This document shows, one piece after another, positions 31,347-42,946 of a stretch of 64,000 bases of DNA. The notes beneath the pieces were generated by a model. It worked only from the letters and a program-made list of their open reading frames with translations. It had not been told where the DNA came from and did no database searches. A program made the position numbers and the translations under genes. The stretch is taken from contig CAVUBM010000114.1 in assembly GCA_963739645.1 (NCBI GenBank), positions 186,001 to 250,000 of the forward strand, read 5' to 3'. How positions within the stretch are numbered: position 1 is the first letter of the stretch; the number at the start of each line of letters is the position of its first letter. The stretch is from JASHPR01 sp963739645. Its GTDB lineage: Bacteria > Actinomycetota > Actinomycetes > Streptosporangiales > Streptosporangiaceae.

Positions 31347-31424
31347 CAGCGGAGGCGGCCTGGCCAGAGATCTCCATTCAGCACGCCAGAATTCAGCGGG
31401 TCATGAGGTAGCAAGGGGTGAGCA

Positions 31425-31760
31425 GTGAGTAGTGGCAACGCGATCCGCGGCAGCCGGGTCGGCGCCGGTCCGATGGGCGAGGCCGAGCGCGGCGAAGCCG
31501 CGCCGCGGGTGCGGATCTCCTTCTGGTGCTGCAACCAGCACGAGACCGTGCCCAGTTTTGCGAGCGATGCCGCGGTCCCGGAGACCTGGGACTGCCCGCG
31601 GTGCGGCTACCCGGCCGGCCAGGACCAGGCCAACCCGCCCGCGCCGCCGCATGCCGAGCCGTACAAGACACACCTCGCCTACGTGAAGGAGCGCCGCAAC
31701 GACACCGACGGCGCCGCCATCCTGGCCGAGGCCCTGGACCGGCTCCGCAAGGGCGCCTGA
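31425..31760 (+). CDS. rbpA: RNA polymerase-binding protein RbpA
   Basis: 111 residues. The disordered basic start (SSGNAIRGSRVGAG), the zinc-ribbon core (FWCCNQHET...WDCPRCGYPAGQD) and the sigma-interaction C-terminal helix (THLAYVKERRNDTDGAAIL) are all present. RbpA stabilises RNA polymerase open complexes with SigA/HrdB. Confidence 0.93.
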   Translation: MSSGNAIRGSRVGAGPMGEAERGEAAPRVRISFWCCNQHETVPSFASDAAVPETWDCPRCGYPAGQDQANPPAPPHAEPYKTHLAYVKERRNDTDGAAILAEALDRLRKGA

Positions 31761-31821
31761 GTCCCTTCCCCTGCGCTGTCACCAGCTGGCCGTTCTTTTG
31801 GTGTGCCCTTCCCTGGCTGGC

Positions 31822-33252
31822 TCAATGCGCGAAGCTCTGGCGGGCCTGCTCCGTCCCTGGGACCAGCGGAACCGGCGGGCACGGGCTCGCGGCCAGCGCC
31901 TGCACCTGCCCGCGGAGATCGTCGAGCAGCAGCCCGGCCAGGTCCATGCTGAACCCGTTCCTGACCACGATCCGCAGCACCGCTTGGTCCTGCATGTCCT
32001 CGGGAAACGTGTAGGCCGGGACGAGCCAGCCCCGCTGCCGTACCCGCTCGGAGAGGTCGAACACCGAGTAGCCGGCGGCACCGGGATCGCGCAGCCGGAA
32101 GGCGAACACGGGCAGTTCGCTGCCGTCGGAGAGCAGCTCGAACGGGCCCATCCTGGCGATCTCACCGGCCAGGTGCATGGCCACGTCCTGGCAGGTCTGC
32201 TGCACCCTCCGGTAACCCTCGAAGCCGAGCCTGAGGAAGTTGTAGTACTGGGCCGCGACCTGCCCGCCCGGCCGGGAGAAGTTCAGCGCGAAGGTCGGCA
32301 TGTCCCCGCCGAGGTAGTTGACCCGGAATACCAGGTCGTCGGGCAGCGCAGCGGAGTCCCGCCAGACCACCCAGCCGACCCCGGGGTAGACCAGGCCGTA
32401 CTTATGTCCCGAGGCGTTGACCGAGGCGACCCGGGGTACCCGGAAATCCCACGCCAGGTCCTGATGAAGGAACGGGGCGACGAAGCCGCCGGAGGCGGCG
32501 TCGACGTGAATCGGGATGTCGAGCCCGCGGCCGGCCTGGAGCCGGTCCAGCTCCTCACTGATCTGCCGCACCGGCTCGTAGCTGCCGTCCATGGTGGAGC
32601 CCATCACCGCGACCACGCCGATGGTGTTCTCGTCGCACCGGGCCGCCGCCTCGGGGCCGGTCAGGTGCAGCCGGCCCGGGGCCATCGGCACCCGCCGCGG
32701 CTCGATCTGCCAGTACCGGCAGAACTTCTCCCAGCAGACCTGCACGTTGGCCCCCATGACCAGGTTCGGCACGCCGGGGCCCGAAGCCGGGTGCGGCCCG
32801 GGGCGACGTGCGCGCCAGCGCCACAGCAGCGCCATCCCGCCGAGCATGCACGCCTCGCTGGATCCCGTTGTCGAGCATCCCGTCGCCGAGGTGCCCGGGC
32901 CCGACGGCGCATGCCAGAGATCGGCCAGGATGTTGACGCAGCGCCGCTCCAGCTCCGCGGTCTGCGGGTACTCGTCCTTGTCGATCATGTTCTTGTCGAA
33001 GCACTCGGCCATCAGCTGACGGGCTTGCGGCTCCATCCAGGTGGTCACGAACGTGGCCAGGTTCAGCCGCGCGTTGCCGTCCAGGATCAGCTCGTCGCGC
33101 ACCACCTGCAGCGCGGTGTCGGGCAGCACGCCGTCCGGCGGGATCTTGTTCCGTGGCACCGAGCTGTCACGTTCCTCGCGCACGAATAGCGGGTTGATAT
33201 CGATTTCTGCCGAATTGGCAGTGCCATCGCCGACCACGCTGTGCAGTGGCAT
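31822..33252 (-). CDS. gadB: glutamate decarboxylase
   Basis: A 476-residue PLP enzyme that turns glutamate into GABA while using a proton. The cofactor aspartate region is HVDAASGGFVAPF and the PLP lysine is in NASGHKYGLVYPGVGW. TTGSSEACMLGGMALLWRW binds the phosphate. It usually supports acid resistance or GABA metabolism. It starts the accessory block after rbpA; no glutamate/GABA antiporter gene is beside it. Confidence 0.93.
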   Translation of the reverse strand: MPLHSVVGDGTANSAEIDINPLFVREERDSSVPRNKIPPDGVLPDTALQVVRDELILDGNARLNLATFVTTWMEPQARQLMAECFDKNMIDKDEYPQTAELERRCVNILADLWHAPSGPGTSATGCSTTGSSEACMLGGMALLWRWRARRPGPHPASGPGVPNLVMGANVQVCWEKFCRYWQIEPRRVPMAPGRLHLTGPEAAARCDENTIGVVAVMGSTMDGSYEPVRQISEELDRLQAGRGLDIPIHVDAASGGFVAPFLHQDLAWDFRVPRVASVNASGHKYGLVYPGVGWVVWRDSAALPDDLVFRVNYLGGDMPTFALNFSRPGGQVAAQYYNFLRLGFEGYRRVQQTCQDVAMHLAGEIARMGPFELLSDGSELPVFAFRLRDPGAAGYSVFDLSERVRQRGWLVPAYTFPEDMQDQAVLRIVVRNGFSMDLAGLLLDDLRGQVQALAASPCPPVPLVPGTEQARQSFAH

Positions 33253-33351
33253 TCATCGCTCCATTTCGCTCGTTGTCAGGATTCGGAATCGCTCCGCTCG
33301 GCGCAGCCGGCGCACATTAATGGCTATCTGGCCATGATTGCCGCTGTGGGA

Positions 33352-33795
33352 TCAGGCTCCGGATGCGGTCAGGATGGCCGTGGCCCGCGCTGCTGCGGCC
33401 CGGACCCGCGGCACCGGGTCGTGCTGCATCCCGGCCACGGTGGAAAGCGCCTCGCCGAGCCCGCGCTTGGCGACTACCTTCGCCGCCATTTCGCGCACCC
33501 GCCATGACTCATCCGCCAGCGCGGCGCAGACCGCGTCCCGAGCGCTGTCGTCCCAGGCGTACAGCAGCCCCCTCGCTCCCCAGACCCTGAGGAAGTACCG
33601 CTGGTCCCGGTGCGGGTGCGGGCCGAGAACGGCGGCGGCCGCCGGGCCACCGAGCGCGTACACGAGAGGGACATCCGCGTCGCGGCCGGCGAGAAGCTCG
33701 ACGCAGCCCGCCACCACCTCGGCGGTCCCGCGGTGGCCACATTCCTGCTCGACGCTCTGGCGCGGAGTCAGATCCCAGCGCGAACCGGAGGGCAT
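33352..33795 (-). CDS. HEAT-repeat protein
   Basis: 147 residues. The C-terminal half is built of HEAT/PBS-lyase-like helices (DAVCAALADESWRVREMAAKV, VAGMQHDPVPRVRAAAARA), so it is probably a small scaffold or adaptor. ATG 33795 is preferred because upstream codons overlap the RibD-like gene. Partner unknown. Confidence 0.65.
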   Translation of the reverse strand: MPSGSRWDLTPRQSVEQECGHRGTAEVVAGCVELLAGRDADVPLVYALGGPAAAAVLGPHPHRDQRYFLRVWGARGLLYAWDDSARDAVCAALADESWRVREMAAKVVAKRGLGEALSTVAGMQHDPVPRVRAAAARATAILTASGA

Positions 33796-33811
33796 AGCCC
33801 AGTGTGACCTA

Positions 33812-34630
33812 TCAGCCCGCAGGCCGCAGGTACCGGCACAGCAGGTACCCCTCGTCCTCGAGGACATGCGCGAGGTGCAGTTCGGCGCGCGCGGCGGCAG
33901 GTTCCTGGCCGCCCGCGCCGGCTGCCGTCAGGATCCGGCCTGCCCGGCCTCCTTCCAGCACTGGACTGTAGGTCAGGCAGAGATCGTTCAGCAGGCCGGC
34001 GGCGGTGATCTGGCTGAGCAGGGAGGGGCCGCCCTCGGTGAGGATGCGCAGGTAGCCGCGTTCTGCCAGGGCACCGACCACGTCGCCGGGCGTGACCCTG
34101 TCCCGCCCGGCCACGACCAGGTCGGCGCGGGAAGCCACCGCCGCCCGCCAGTCAGCCGGCGCGGCCGCCGTGGTCAGCACGATCGGCCGCGATCCCTTGG
34201 GTGCCGCAGCGAGCAGCGGGCTGCCGGGGTCCAGGCTGCGCCCGCTGGTGATCACCGCGATCGGCGGCGTGGGCGCCCGGCCTTCCCGCAGCGCGGGCCA
34301 GACTTCCCCACCGGCGACCGGGCGGTACTTCTCATCCCTCGCTGTTCCGGCTCCGACCAGGATCACGTCGGCCAGGCTGCGCAGCACAGAGAACACCAGG
34401 CGGTCAGCGGCGCCGGACAGGCCGCTGGTGCGCCCGTCCACCGAACCCGCGCCGTCCGCGCTGGCGACCATGTTCGCCCGCAGCCACGGCCGCGCGCGCG
34501 CGGCCGTGGCCGGGTAGGCGTAGAGCCCGGCCAGGGCGACGACGGCGGACTCGGCGGCCGACCCGGTCTCGCCGGGCTCGAGGCGGCCGATCTCGGGCGT
34601 GGCCGCGGCGGCGGGGAAGATCTGGCGCAC
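33812..34630 (-). CDS. pyrimidine reductase family protein (RibD C-terminal domain)
   Basis: 272 residues, only the reductase half of RibD. NMVASADGAGSVDGRTSGLSG and ILVGAGTARDEKYRP form the NADPH/dihydrofolate reductase-like fold, and ILTEGGPSLLSQITAAGL is the conserved substrate site. Such stand-alone proteins occur widely in actinobacteria; a role in riboflavin or a deazaflavin-type pathway is possible but not shown by neighbours. GTG start. Confidence 0.82.
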   Translation of the reverse strand: MRQIFPAAAATPEIGRLEPGETGSAAESAVVALAGLYAYPATAARARPWLRANMVASADGAGSVDGRTSGLSGAADRLVFSVLRSLADVILVGAGTARDEKYRPVAGGEVWPALREGRAPTPPIAVITSGRSLDPGSPLLAAAPKGSRPIVLTTAAAPADWRAAVASRADLVVAGRDRVTPGDVVGALAERGYLRILTEGGPSLLSQITAAGLLNDLCLTYSPVLEGGRAGRILTAAGAGGQEPAAARAELHLAHVLEDEGYLLCRYLRPAG

Positions 34631-34781
34631 GGCCAGCAGTCAACCAGATCCGCGGCGCGGCGCGGGCAGCGGCGCGGTGTACGTGACTCCTGGGCCGGAT
34701 GAATAAGGCGGGGCGTAGCGTCCGGTCGCTGCGGCAGATATTCATGTGGGGCGCTATCGCGAAAATCAGGTAACGGCACCT

Positions 34782-34809
34782 TTGACAACCAGATAGTGCA
34801 GGATATGCC
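34782..34809 (+). promoter_or_regulatory. possible promoter for the 34848 membrane protein
   Basis: TTGACA at 34782-34787 and TATGCC at 34804-34809 are 16 bases apart. The only plus-strand gene in this stretch begins 38 bases later. Confidence 0.38.
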
Positions 34810-35226
34810 AAGGCATTAATTCGGTTGCGGGTCGCGGAAGGATCACGATGAATATCGTCGCGCTTGTGGTCTGGTGCGGTACCGCATGTTTTGGTCTTTA
34901 TTTACTGGGCGTGTGGCTGTCCCACGGCGGGCTGCGGCAGCAGGCGACGCGGATCACGGTCTTCCCGGCCGCACTGATCTTCGCCCACCCGGTGCTGGCC
35001 ACCACCGGTCTCTCGTTCTGGGTTGCCTACCTGCTGACCCACAGGCTGGTGTTCGCCTGGTCCGGGTTCGGTGTGCTGAGCGCGTCCGCGATGCTCGGCT
35101 TCGTGATGCTGACCCGGTGGCTCGTCGGCCGCGGCGGCCGGCACGCCAGGGGAGCGGAGCAGCACTTCCCGGCCAAGGTGGTCGCGGTGCACGGCACGGT
35201 GGGCCTGACCACGTTCACCTTGGTGC

Positions 35227-37401
<2,175 letters not shown>

Positions 37402-37410
37402 CCGCCGACC

Positions 37411-39135
37411 CTACCCGGGAATACCGGACCCTACCCGGTCGAGCACCGGGTCCAGGTCCAGCCCGTCGGGCAGGGTGCCGAACGGGCCGCCGGGGCCGGC
37501 CAGCAGCCCCGGGCCAGTCCGGGAGGCGCAGAACGCATCGGCGACGGCCCCGGGAGCATGCCGCACCAGCAGAGCGGCCTGCAGGGTGACGGCGATCAGC
37601 CCGGCCAGCCTCCTGGCCCGGTACTGAGCTTCGGCGCCGGATGCCGCGGCGGCCTCCTTCAGCTCCTGGCGCAGCTGCGCCACGGTCGCGTCGAGCCGCC
37701 GGTCGCCGCCCGCGGCGAGGTCAATCTCGGCGAGCAGCGCGTCGGCCGAGCCGGGGGAGCGGGCCAGCGCGCGGAGCACGTCGAGGGCGGTCACGTTGCC
37801 CGAGCCTTCCCAGATCGAGTTGAGCGGCGCGTCCCGGTAGAGCCGCGGCAGGCCCGACTCCTCGACGTAGCCGTTTCCGCCCAGGCACTCCAGCGCCTCG
37901 GCGGCGACCATCGGCGTCCGCTTGCACACCCAGTACTTGGCCGCGGGCAGGGCCAGCCGGAGGAATGCGGCCTCGGCCGGATCGCCGCGGGCCGCGCGGT
38001 CGGCCGCGCCGGCCAGCCGCATGGCGAGCGTGGTGGCCGCCTCGGACTCGAGCGCGAGATCGGCCAGGACGGAGGCCATCAGCGGCTGGGCGACCAGGCT
38101 GAGGCCGAACGAGCGCCGCGTGCTGGCGTGATGCAGTGCCGTTACGCACCCCTGCCGCATCGTGGCCGCGCTGCCGATGACGCAGTCCAGCCTGGTGGCG
38201 GTGACCATTTCGATGATGGTCCGCACGCCGCGGCCTGGTTCGCCGACCCGCCAGGCGAACGCGCCGTCGTACTCGACCTCCGACGAGGCGTTGGACCGGT
38301 TGCCCAGCTTGTCCTTGAGCCGCTGGATGAGCATGGCGTTGCGGGTGCCGTCGGGCAGCACCCGGGGCAGCAGGAAGCAGGTCAGGCCCTCCGGGGCCTG
38401 GGCCAGGACCAGGAACAGATCGCACATGGGCGCGGAGCAGAACCACTTGTGCCCGGTGAGCAGGTAGCCGTCATCCCCGGCCGGGACCGCCCGGGTGGTG
38501 TTGGCCCGGACGTCGGAGCCGCCCTGTTTCTCGGTCATGGCCATCCCAGCCAGCAGGCCTGCCTTGCCGTCGGGCACCCGCAGCCCGGGGTCGTACTCCC
38601 GGGAGGCGAGGAGCCGCTCGAACCTGGCCGCGAGGTCCGGCTCGTGCCGCAGCGGCGGGACGGCGGCGTAGGTCATGGAGATCGGGCAGCCGTGCCCACC
38701 CTCGGCCTGCGTCCACACATAGAACCGGGCGGCGCGGGCCACGTGCGCGCCCGGTGTGCCGTCCCGCCAGGGTGCCGCGTGCAGCCCGTGGCCGACGGCG
38801 GTGGTCATCAGCTCATGCCAGGCGGGGTGGAACTCGACCTCGTCGATCCGGTGGCCGTAGCGGTCATGGGTGCGCAGCACCGGGGGGTGCTCGTTCGCGA
38901 GCCTGGCGAGCTCCTGGGTCTCGGGCGAGCCCGCGCGCACACCGAGCTCGTGCAGCTCGCGCTCGGTGTCCGGCCCGCCCTCGCCCAGTCCGTCCTCGCC
39001 CGGCTTCCCCCCGGGGGCGGGCGGAACCTCCCGGCGCAGCCCCTCGAGCAGCGCCGGGTCGTCGGCCATGTCGCGGATCAGGGGCGGGACCTGGTTGAGC
39101 ACCTCGTGCGTGACATGCGGCTTCGTGCGGACCAT
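37411..39135 (-). CDS. acyl-CoA dehydrogenase, AidB-like
   Basis: 574 residues, the length of AidB-type flavoproteins. AGMAMTEKQGGSDVRANTT binds FAD, IQRLKDKLGNRSNASSEVEYDGA is specific to the AidB branch, and the C-terminal extra helical domain is present. AidB protects DNA from alkylation in E. coli; actinobacterial members may also be fatty acyl-CoA dehydrogenases. ATG 39135 is chosen since GTGGAGG lies upstream; the frame extends further without a ribosome site. Confidence 0.87.
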   Translation of the reverse strand: MVRTKPHVTHEVLNQVPPLIRDMADDPALLEGLRREVPPAPGGKPGEDGLGEGGPDTERELHELGVRAGSPETQELARLANEHPPVLRTHDRYGHRIDEVEFHPAWHELMTTAVGHGLHAAPWRDGTPGAHVARAARFYVWTQAEGGHGCPISMTYAAVPPLRHEPDLAARFERLLASREYDPGLRVPDGKAGLLAGMAMTEKQGGSDVRANTTRAVPAGDDGYLLTGHKWFCSAPMCDLFLVLAQAPEGLTCFLLPRVLPDGTRNAMLIQRLKDKLGNRSNASSEVEYDGAFAWRVGEPGRGVRTIIEMVTATRLDCVIGSAATMRQGCVTALHHASTRRSFGLSLVAQPLMASVLADLALESEAATTLAMRLAGAADRAARGDPAEAAFLRLALPAAKYWVCKRTPMVAAEALECLGGNGYVEESGLPRLYRDAPLNSIWEGSGNVTALDVLRALARSPGSADALLAEIDLAAGGDRRLDATVAQLRQELKEAAAASGAEAQYRARRLAGLIAVTLQAALLVRHAPGAVADAFCASRTGPGLLAGPGGPFGTLPDGLDLDPVLDRVGSGIPG

Positions 39136-39296
39136 GGAACCTCCACCCGCGGGGGCTCCGCCCCGCGCGCCCCCGGCAACCTCCACCTGTCCATTCTGAT
39201 CGGCTTCGGCCGCGATCGCGAATGAGCCCACGTCAGATGTCATGATCCTCGCGAGACTTATCCGCACATAGCCGGGTAAAACCTGATTCCGCTCAG

Positions 39297-40145
39297 TTAT
39301 GAAGCCTGGACAGCGTCGGCGACGCTGGCCGCCTCCAGGTACCGCTCGACGATCAGGTCAGCGACCTCGGGGGCGGCCCCGAGCGCGGCCGAGACGGCCG
39401 TGGCCCCGGCGGCCAGCGAGGCCTGCCGGACCTGGTCCGTGAACACCCCGGGCGCCAGCAGGTAGGTCGCGACGGCCACCCGGGGCGCGCCGGCCTGCCG
39501 CAGCGCCGCGACCGCCTCGCCGGGTGTGGGTGAGGCCGCTGACGCGTACGCGGGCACCACGGCACGCCAGCCCCTGGCCGCCCGCCAGGCGGCGGCCACA
39601 CGGGCCACGGCGGCGTTCGCGGCCGGGCGGCTGGACCCGGCCGCGGCCAGGACGACCGCGGTGTCCTGGGGAGCCGCGGGCATCCCGGCCTCGGCCAGGC
39701 GGCGGTCCAGGGCGTGCAGCAGCCCGGCATGCGGTCCCAGCGGCCTGCCGTAGCTGATCCGCAGCCAGGGCAGGCGGCGGTGGGCGTCGTGCAGCACCGC
39801 GGGCAGGTCGGTGTCGCTGTGGTACGCCTCGGTCAGCAGCAGCGGCAGCACCACCGCGGTCCGGTCGCCGCCGGCCTGGAGGGACGCGAGCACGTCGGGT
39901 ACCGACGGCAGGGCATGGCCCAGGAAGGCCGTCCGGACCTGGAGCCCGGGCAGCCCGCTGCGGTGCGCGCGGGCCCGCACCAGCGCCATGAGGTCCGCGA
40001 TGACGGCCGCGGCCCTGGGGTCCCGGCTGCCGTGCGCGACGGCGACCAGCGGCGGCGGCACCGATGTCCGCAGCACCGATGTTGGCGGCACCGGTGTTTG
40101 CAGCACCGGTGTTTGCAGCACGGGCGTCAAAGGTGGATGCCGCAT
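39297..40145 (-). CDS. sirohydrochlorin chelatase (CbiX/SirB-like)
   Basis: A two-domain chelatase. Each half begins with an active-site pattern, the first being AVAHGSRDPRA with the metal-binding His. It would insert iron into sirohydrochlorin to make sirohaem, the cofactor of the sulfite reductase in the same operon. The first ~30 residues are a tandem of TPVLQ-like pentapeptides from a 15-base repeat and overlap the end of cysH, so translation could instead start at GTG 40061, just before PPPLVAVAHGS. Confidence 0.85.
   Translation of the reverse strand: MRHPPLTPVLQTPVLQTPVPPTSVLRTSVPPPLVAVAHGSRDPRAAAVIADLMALVRARAHRSGLPGLQVRTAFLGHALPSVPDVLASLQAGGDRTAVVLPLLLTEAYHSDTDLPAVLHDAHRRLPWLRISYGRPLGPHAGLLHALDRRLAEAGMPAAPQDTAVVLAAAGSSRPAANAAVARVAAAWRAARGWRAVVPAYASAASPTPGEAVAALRQAGAPRVAVATYLLAPGVFTDQVRQASLAAGATAVSAALGAAPEVADLIVERYLEAASVADAVQAS
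40059..40130 (-). repeat. 15-bp tandem repeat, about five copies (cbiX 5' end)
   Basis: On the plus strand: caccgatgtccgcag, caccgatgttggcgg, caccggtgtttgcag twice, then a decayed copy. Read from the minus strand it encodes the N-terminal TPVLQ-type repeats of the chelatase. Confidence 0.85.
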
Positions 40146-40930
40146 TCGGTCTTGCCGGTGCCCGCCCAGCGGCCGCTGCGGGCGTCCGCGCCGGCCTCTA
40201 CCCGGGCGGTGCAGGTCGCGCAGCCGATCGACGGGTAGCCGTCATAGACCAGCGGGTTGACCAGCACGCCGTTCTCGGCGATGTAGCTGTCCACCTGCTC
40301 CTGGGTCCAGTCGACGATCGGGTTGACCTTGACCATCTCGCGCCGGGCGTCCCACATCACCGCGCGGGTGTCGCTGCGGGCGTCCGTCTCCGCCTTGCGG
40401 ACCCCGGTTATCCACGCGTCGTAGGGCTCGAGCGCCTGCTCCAGCGGCACCACCTTGCGCAGGTAGCAGCAGAGATCCGGGTTGCGGCTGTACAGCTTGG
40501 CCCCGAGCTGCTCATCCTGCTCCGCCACGGTCTGCGCGGGCGTGACATTGATCACATTGACCGGGTAAACCGTGGACACCGCGTCCCTGGTGCCGATGGT
40601 CTCGGCGAAGTGGTAGCCGGTGTCGAGGAAGACCACGTCGATGTTGGGCCGTATCTGGGCGGTCAGGTGAATGATCACGGCGTCGGTCATCGACGACGTG
40701 ATGCACAGCCGGTCACCGAACGTATCGGTCGCCCACCGGATCACATCCTCGGCTGGGGCACCGGCCAGCGCCTCGGCCGCCTCAGCGGCCAGCCTCTCCA
40801 TACGGATGACGTCCTCCAGGCCCGCGGATGTCGTCAGGTCGGTTGGTCCCGGGTCGGCAGGTCTCCCCGGTGCTGTACTTCCCGGATCTGAGCGTCCCAT
40901 GACTGGCAATCTGGTCACGTTACGACTCAC
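40127..40930 (-). CDS. cysH: adenylyl-sulfate (APS) reductase
   Basis: 267 residues. The pair CC in PDLCCYLRK (154-155) and the CxxC in IGCATCT (237, 240) bind a [4Fe-4S] cluster, which marks APS rather than PAPS reductases; Cys263 in ECGIHL attacks the sulfate. It produces sulfite for the reductase upstream. The GTG start at 40930 overlaps the stop of the small zinc-ribbon gene (GTGA). Later genes of the usual set (cysD, cysN) are not in the window. Confidence 0.93.
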   Translation of the reverse strand: MSRNVTRLPVMGRSDPGSTAPGRPADPGPTDLTTSAGLEDVIRMERLAAEAAEALAGAPAEDVIRWATDTFGDRLCITSSMTDAVIIHLTAQIRPNIDVVFLDTGYHFAETIGTRDAVSTVYPVNVINVTPAQTVAEQDEQLGAKLYSRNPDLCCYLRKVVPLEQALEPYDAWITGVRKAETDARSDTRAVMWDARREMVKVNPIVDWTQEQVDSYIAENGVLVNPLVYDGYPSIGCATCTARVEAGADARSGRWAGTGKTECGIHL

Positions 40931-41088
40931 CGGATCGCTCCGGTTCCCGCAAAGCGTAGCCGGAACGACCGGACACAACTGCGGCAACGCCATCCGCCGT
41001 CCGCTTCCTGGGGCTCAAGGTCCTCCTCGCCGCAGTAGGGGCAATAGAACGGAACCGCCCGTTCTGCCGGAAACGACTGAATGCTCAT
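40927..41088 (-). CDS. small four-cysteine (zinc-ribbon) protein between sir and cysH
   Basis: 53 residues, with two Cys pairs (YCPYCGEED and RCRSC) that make a plausible zinc ribbon, and a basic end (VRSFRLRFAG). The ATG overlaps the sir stop (ATGA) and the stop overlaps the cysH start (GTGA), so it is certainly co-translated. Small ORFs occur at this place in streptomycetes. A role as an electron-transfer or assembly partner of sulfite/APS reductase is inferred from coupling only. Confidence 0.75.
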   Translation of the reverse strand: MSIQSFPAERAVPFYCPYCGEEDLEPQEADGGWRCRSCVRSFRLRFAGTGAIR

Positions 41089-42923
41089 GCTAGGTCCTCC
41101 TCTGACGCCCTGGCCGCCCAGGTGGCGAATCGCTCGCCCGGCAGCCGGCTCTCGTCGAAGCGGCGCAGCACGCGCTCGACATAGTCGGGCAGCTCCTCGG
41201 CCGTGGTCTTGAGGCCCCTGACCTTCCGGCCGAAGCCCGAGCTCTCGCCGTCCCCGCCGTCCAGGCGCCCACCCAGATGGACCTGGAACCCTTCCACCTG
41301 TTCGCCGCTGGGCCGGGTCAGCAGCGTTCCCTTGAGCCCGATGTCCGCGGTCTGGATCCGGGCGCACGAGTTGGGGCAGCCGTTGACGTTGATCGTGATC
41401 GGCTCCGTGAAGCCGGGCAGCCGCCGCTCGAGCTCGGCGATCAGGCCGGACGCCCGGTGCTTGGTCTCCACGATCGCCAGCTTGCAGAACTCGATTCCGG
41501 TGCAGGCCATGGTGTGCCGGCGGAACGCGCTCGGGGCAACCGGCAGGTCCGCGCGTTCGAGCTCGGCGGCCAGTTCGGCCGTCCGGGCCTCCGGGACGTC
41601 GAGTATCACCATCTTCTGCTCGGTGGTAGTCCGGATCCGGCCGCTGCCGTACTCGGCGGCCAGGCCGGCGACCAGCGCCAGCGAGTCCGCCGACATCCGC
41701 CCGACCCGGGGGGCGAAGCCGACGTAGTAGCGCCCGTCCCGCTGCCGGTGAATGCCGACGTGGTCCCGCCGCCCGCTAGGCGGGGCCTGCGGCGCCGGCC
41801 CGTCGGCCAGCGCGTAGCCGAGGTAGTCGCGCTCCAGCACCTCGCGGAACCGCTCGGGTCCCCAGTCGTTCATGAGGAACTTCAGCCGGGCCCGGTGCCG
41901 CAGCCTGCGGTAGCCGTAGTCGCGGAAGATCGAGGTGACCCCGGCCCACACCTCGGGCACCCGGTCAGGCGGGACGAACGCGCCCAGCCGCTTGCCGATC
42001 ATCGGGTTGGTGGACAGCCCGCCGCCCACCCACAGGTCATAGCCGGGCTCGCCGTCCGGGCCGGGCACGCCCACGAACGCGATGTCGTTGATCTCATGCA
42101 CGGTGCACTGCACCGAGCAGCCGCTCATCGCGGACTTGAACTTGCGCGGCAGGTTGGAGAACGCAGGGTCGCCCACGAAGCGGACGGCCGTCTCGCGGAT
42201 CACCGGGGTCGCGTCGATGATCTCCTCGGCGTCAATGCCCGCCAGCGGGCAGCCCAGGATCACCCGGGGCGTGTCGCCGCACGCTTCTGTGGTGGACAGT
42301 CCCACCGACTCGAGGGCCTCCCAGATCGCGGGGACGTCCTCGATCTGCACCCAGTGCAGCTGGATGTTCTGCCGGTCGGTCACGTCGGCCGTGCCCCTGG
42401 CGTACCGCCGCGAGACGTCGGCGACGACGTTGAGCTGCTCGGTGCTCAGCTGGCCGCCGTCGATGCGGACGCGCATCATGAAGTACCTGTCGTCCAGCTC
42501 CTCGGGCTCCAGCGTGGCGGTCTTCCCGCCGTCGATGCCCTGGCGGCGCTGGGTGTACAGGCCGAACCAGCGGAATCGGCCGCGCAGGTCGGCGGGGTCG
42601 ATCGAGTCGAACCCGCGCTTGGCGTAGATGTCGATGATCCGGTCGCGGACGTTGAGGCCGTCGTCGTTCTTCTTGAGCTCTTCGTTCTTGTTCAGCGGCT
42701 CGTGGTACCCCAGCGCCCACTGCCCGTCGCCGCGGCCCTGGCGGCGCCCATGCTGGCGCGGGCTCCCGGCCCGGGCCGGACCACGCCCGTCAGGGCCAGG
42801 GCCCTGCGGCCCGGTGGTGACTGGCTCGGTGGTGACTGGCCCGGTGGTGACTGGCCCGGTGGTGGCTAGCTCTGTGGTGACTGGCTCTGTGCTGATGGTG
42901 GTGCTGCCCAGCTGAGGCGGCAT
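41085..42923 (-). CDS. sir: ferredoxin-dependent sulfite reductase
   Basis: 612 residues of the sulfite/nitrite reductase haemoprotein family, with two ferredoxin-like half domains. The sirohaem-[4Fe-4S] cysteines are TACTGIEFCKLAIVE-like (MACTGIEFC) and NGCPNSCAR. The sulfite-binding basic residues lie in RQNIQLHWVQ and RKFKSAMSGC. It reduces sulfite to sulfide with six electrons. Residues ~8-40 before the conserved QWALGYHEPLN form a TTGPV-type repeat encoded by a 15-base tandem array and look like a disordered extension. Confidence 0.93.
   Translation of the reverse strand: MPPQLGSTTISTEPVTTELATTGPVTTGPVTTEPVTTGPQGPGPDGRGPARAGSPRQHGRRQGRGDGQWALGYHEPLNKNEELKKNDDGLNVRDRIIDIYAKRGFDSIDPADLRGRFRWFGLYTQRRQGIDGGKTATLEPEELDDRYFMMRVRIDGGQLSTEQLNVVADVSRRYARGTADVTDRQNIQLHWVQIEDVPAIWEALESVGLSTTEACGDTPRVILGCPLAGIDAEEIIDATPVIRETAVRFVGDPAFSNLPRKFKSAMSGCSVQCTVHEINDIAFVGVPGPDGEPGYDLWVGGGLSTNPMIGKRLGAFVPPDRVPEVWAGVTSIFRDYGYRRLRHRARLKFLMNDWGPERFREVLERDYLGYALADGPAPQAPPSGRRDHVGIHRQRDGRYYVGFAPRVGRMSADSLALVAGLAAEYGSGRIRTTTEQKMVILDVPEARTAELAAELERADLPVAPSAFRRHTMACTGIEFCKLAIVETKHRASGLIAELERRLPGFTEPITINVNGCPNSCARIQTADIGLKGTLLTRPSGEQVEGFQVHLGGRLDGGDGESSGFGRKVRGLKTTAEELPDYVERVLRRFDESRLPGERFATWAARASEEDLA
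42811..42900 (-). repeat. 15-bp tandem repeat, five to six copies (sir 5' end)
   Basis: Plus-strand units: ccggtggtgactggc, tcggtggtgactggc, ccggtggtgactggc, ccggtggtggctagc, tctgtggtgactggc and a partial. Encoded on the minus strand as TTGPV/TTEPV repeats near the N-terminus of sulfite reductase. Confidence 0.88.
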
Positions 42924-42946
42924 CGGGGAGGCGTCCCTTCGGCTAG

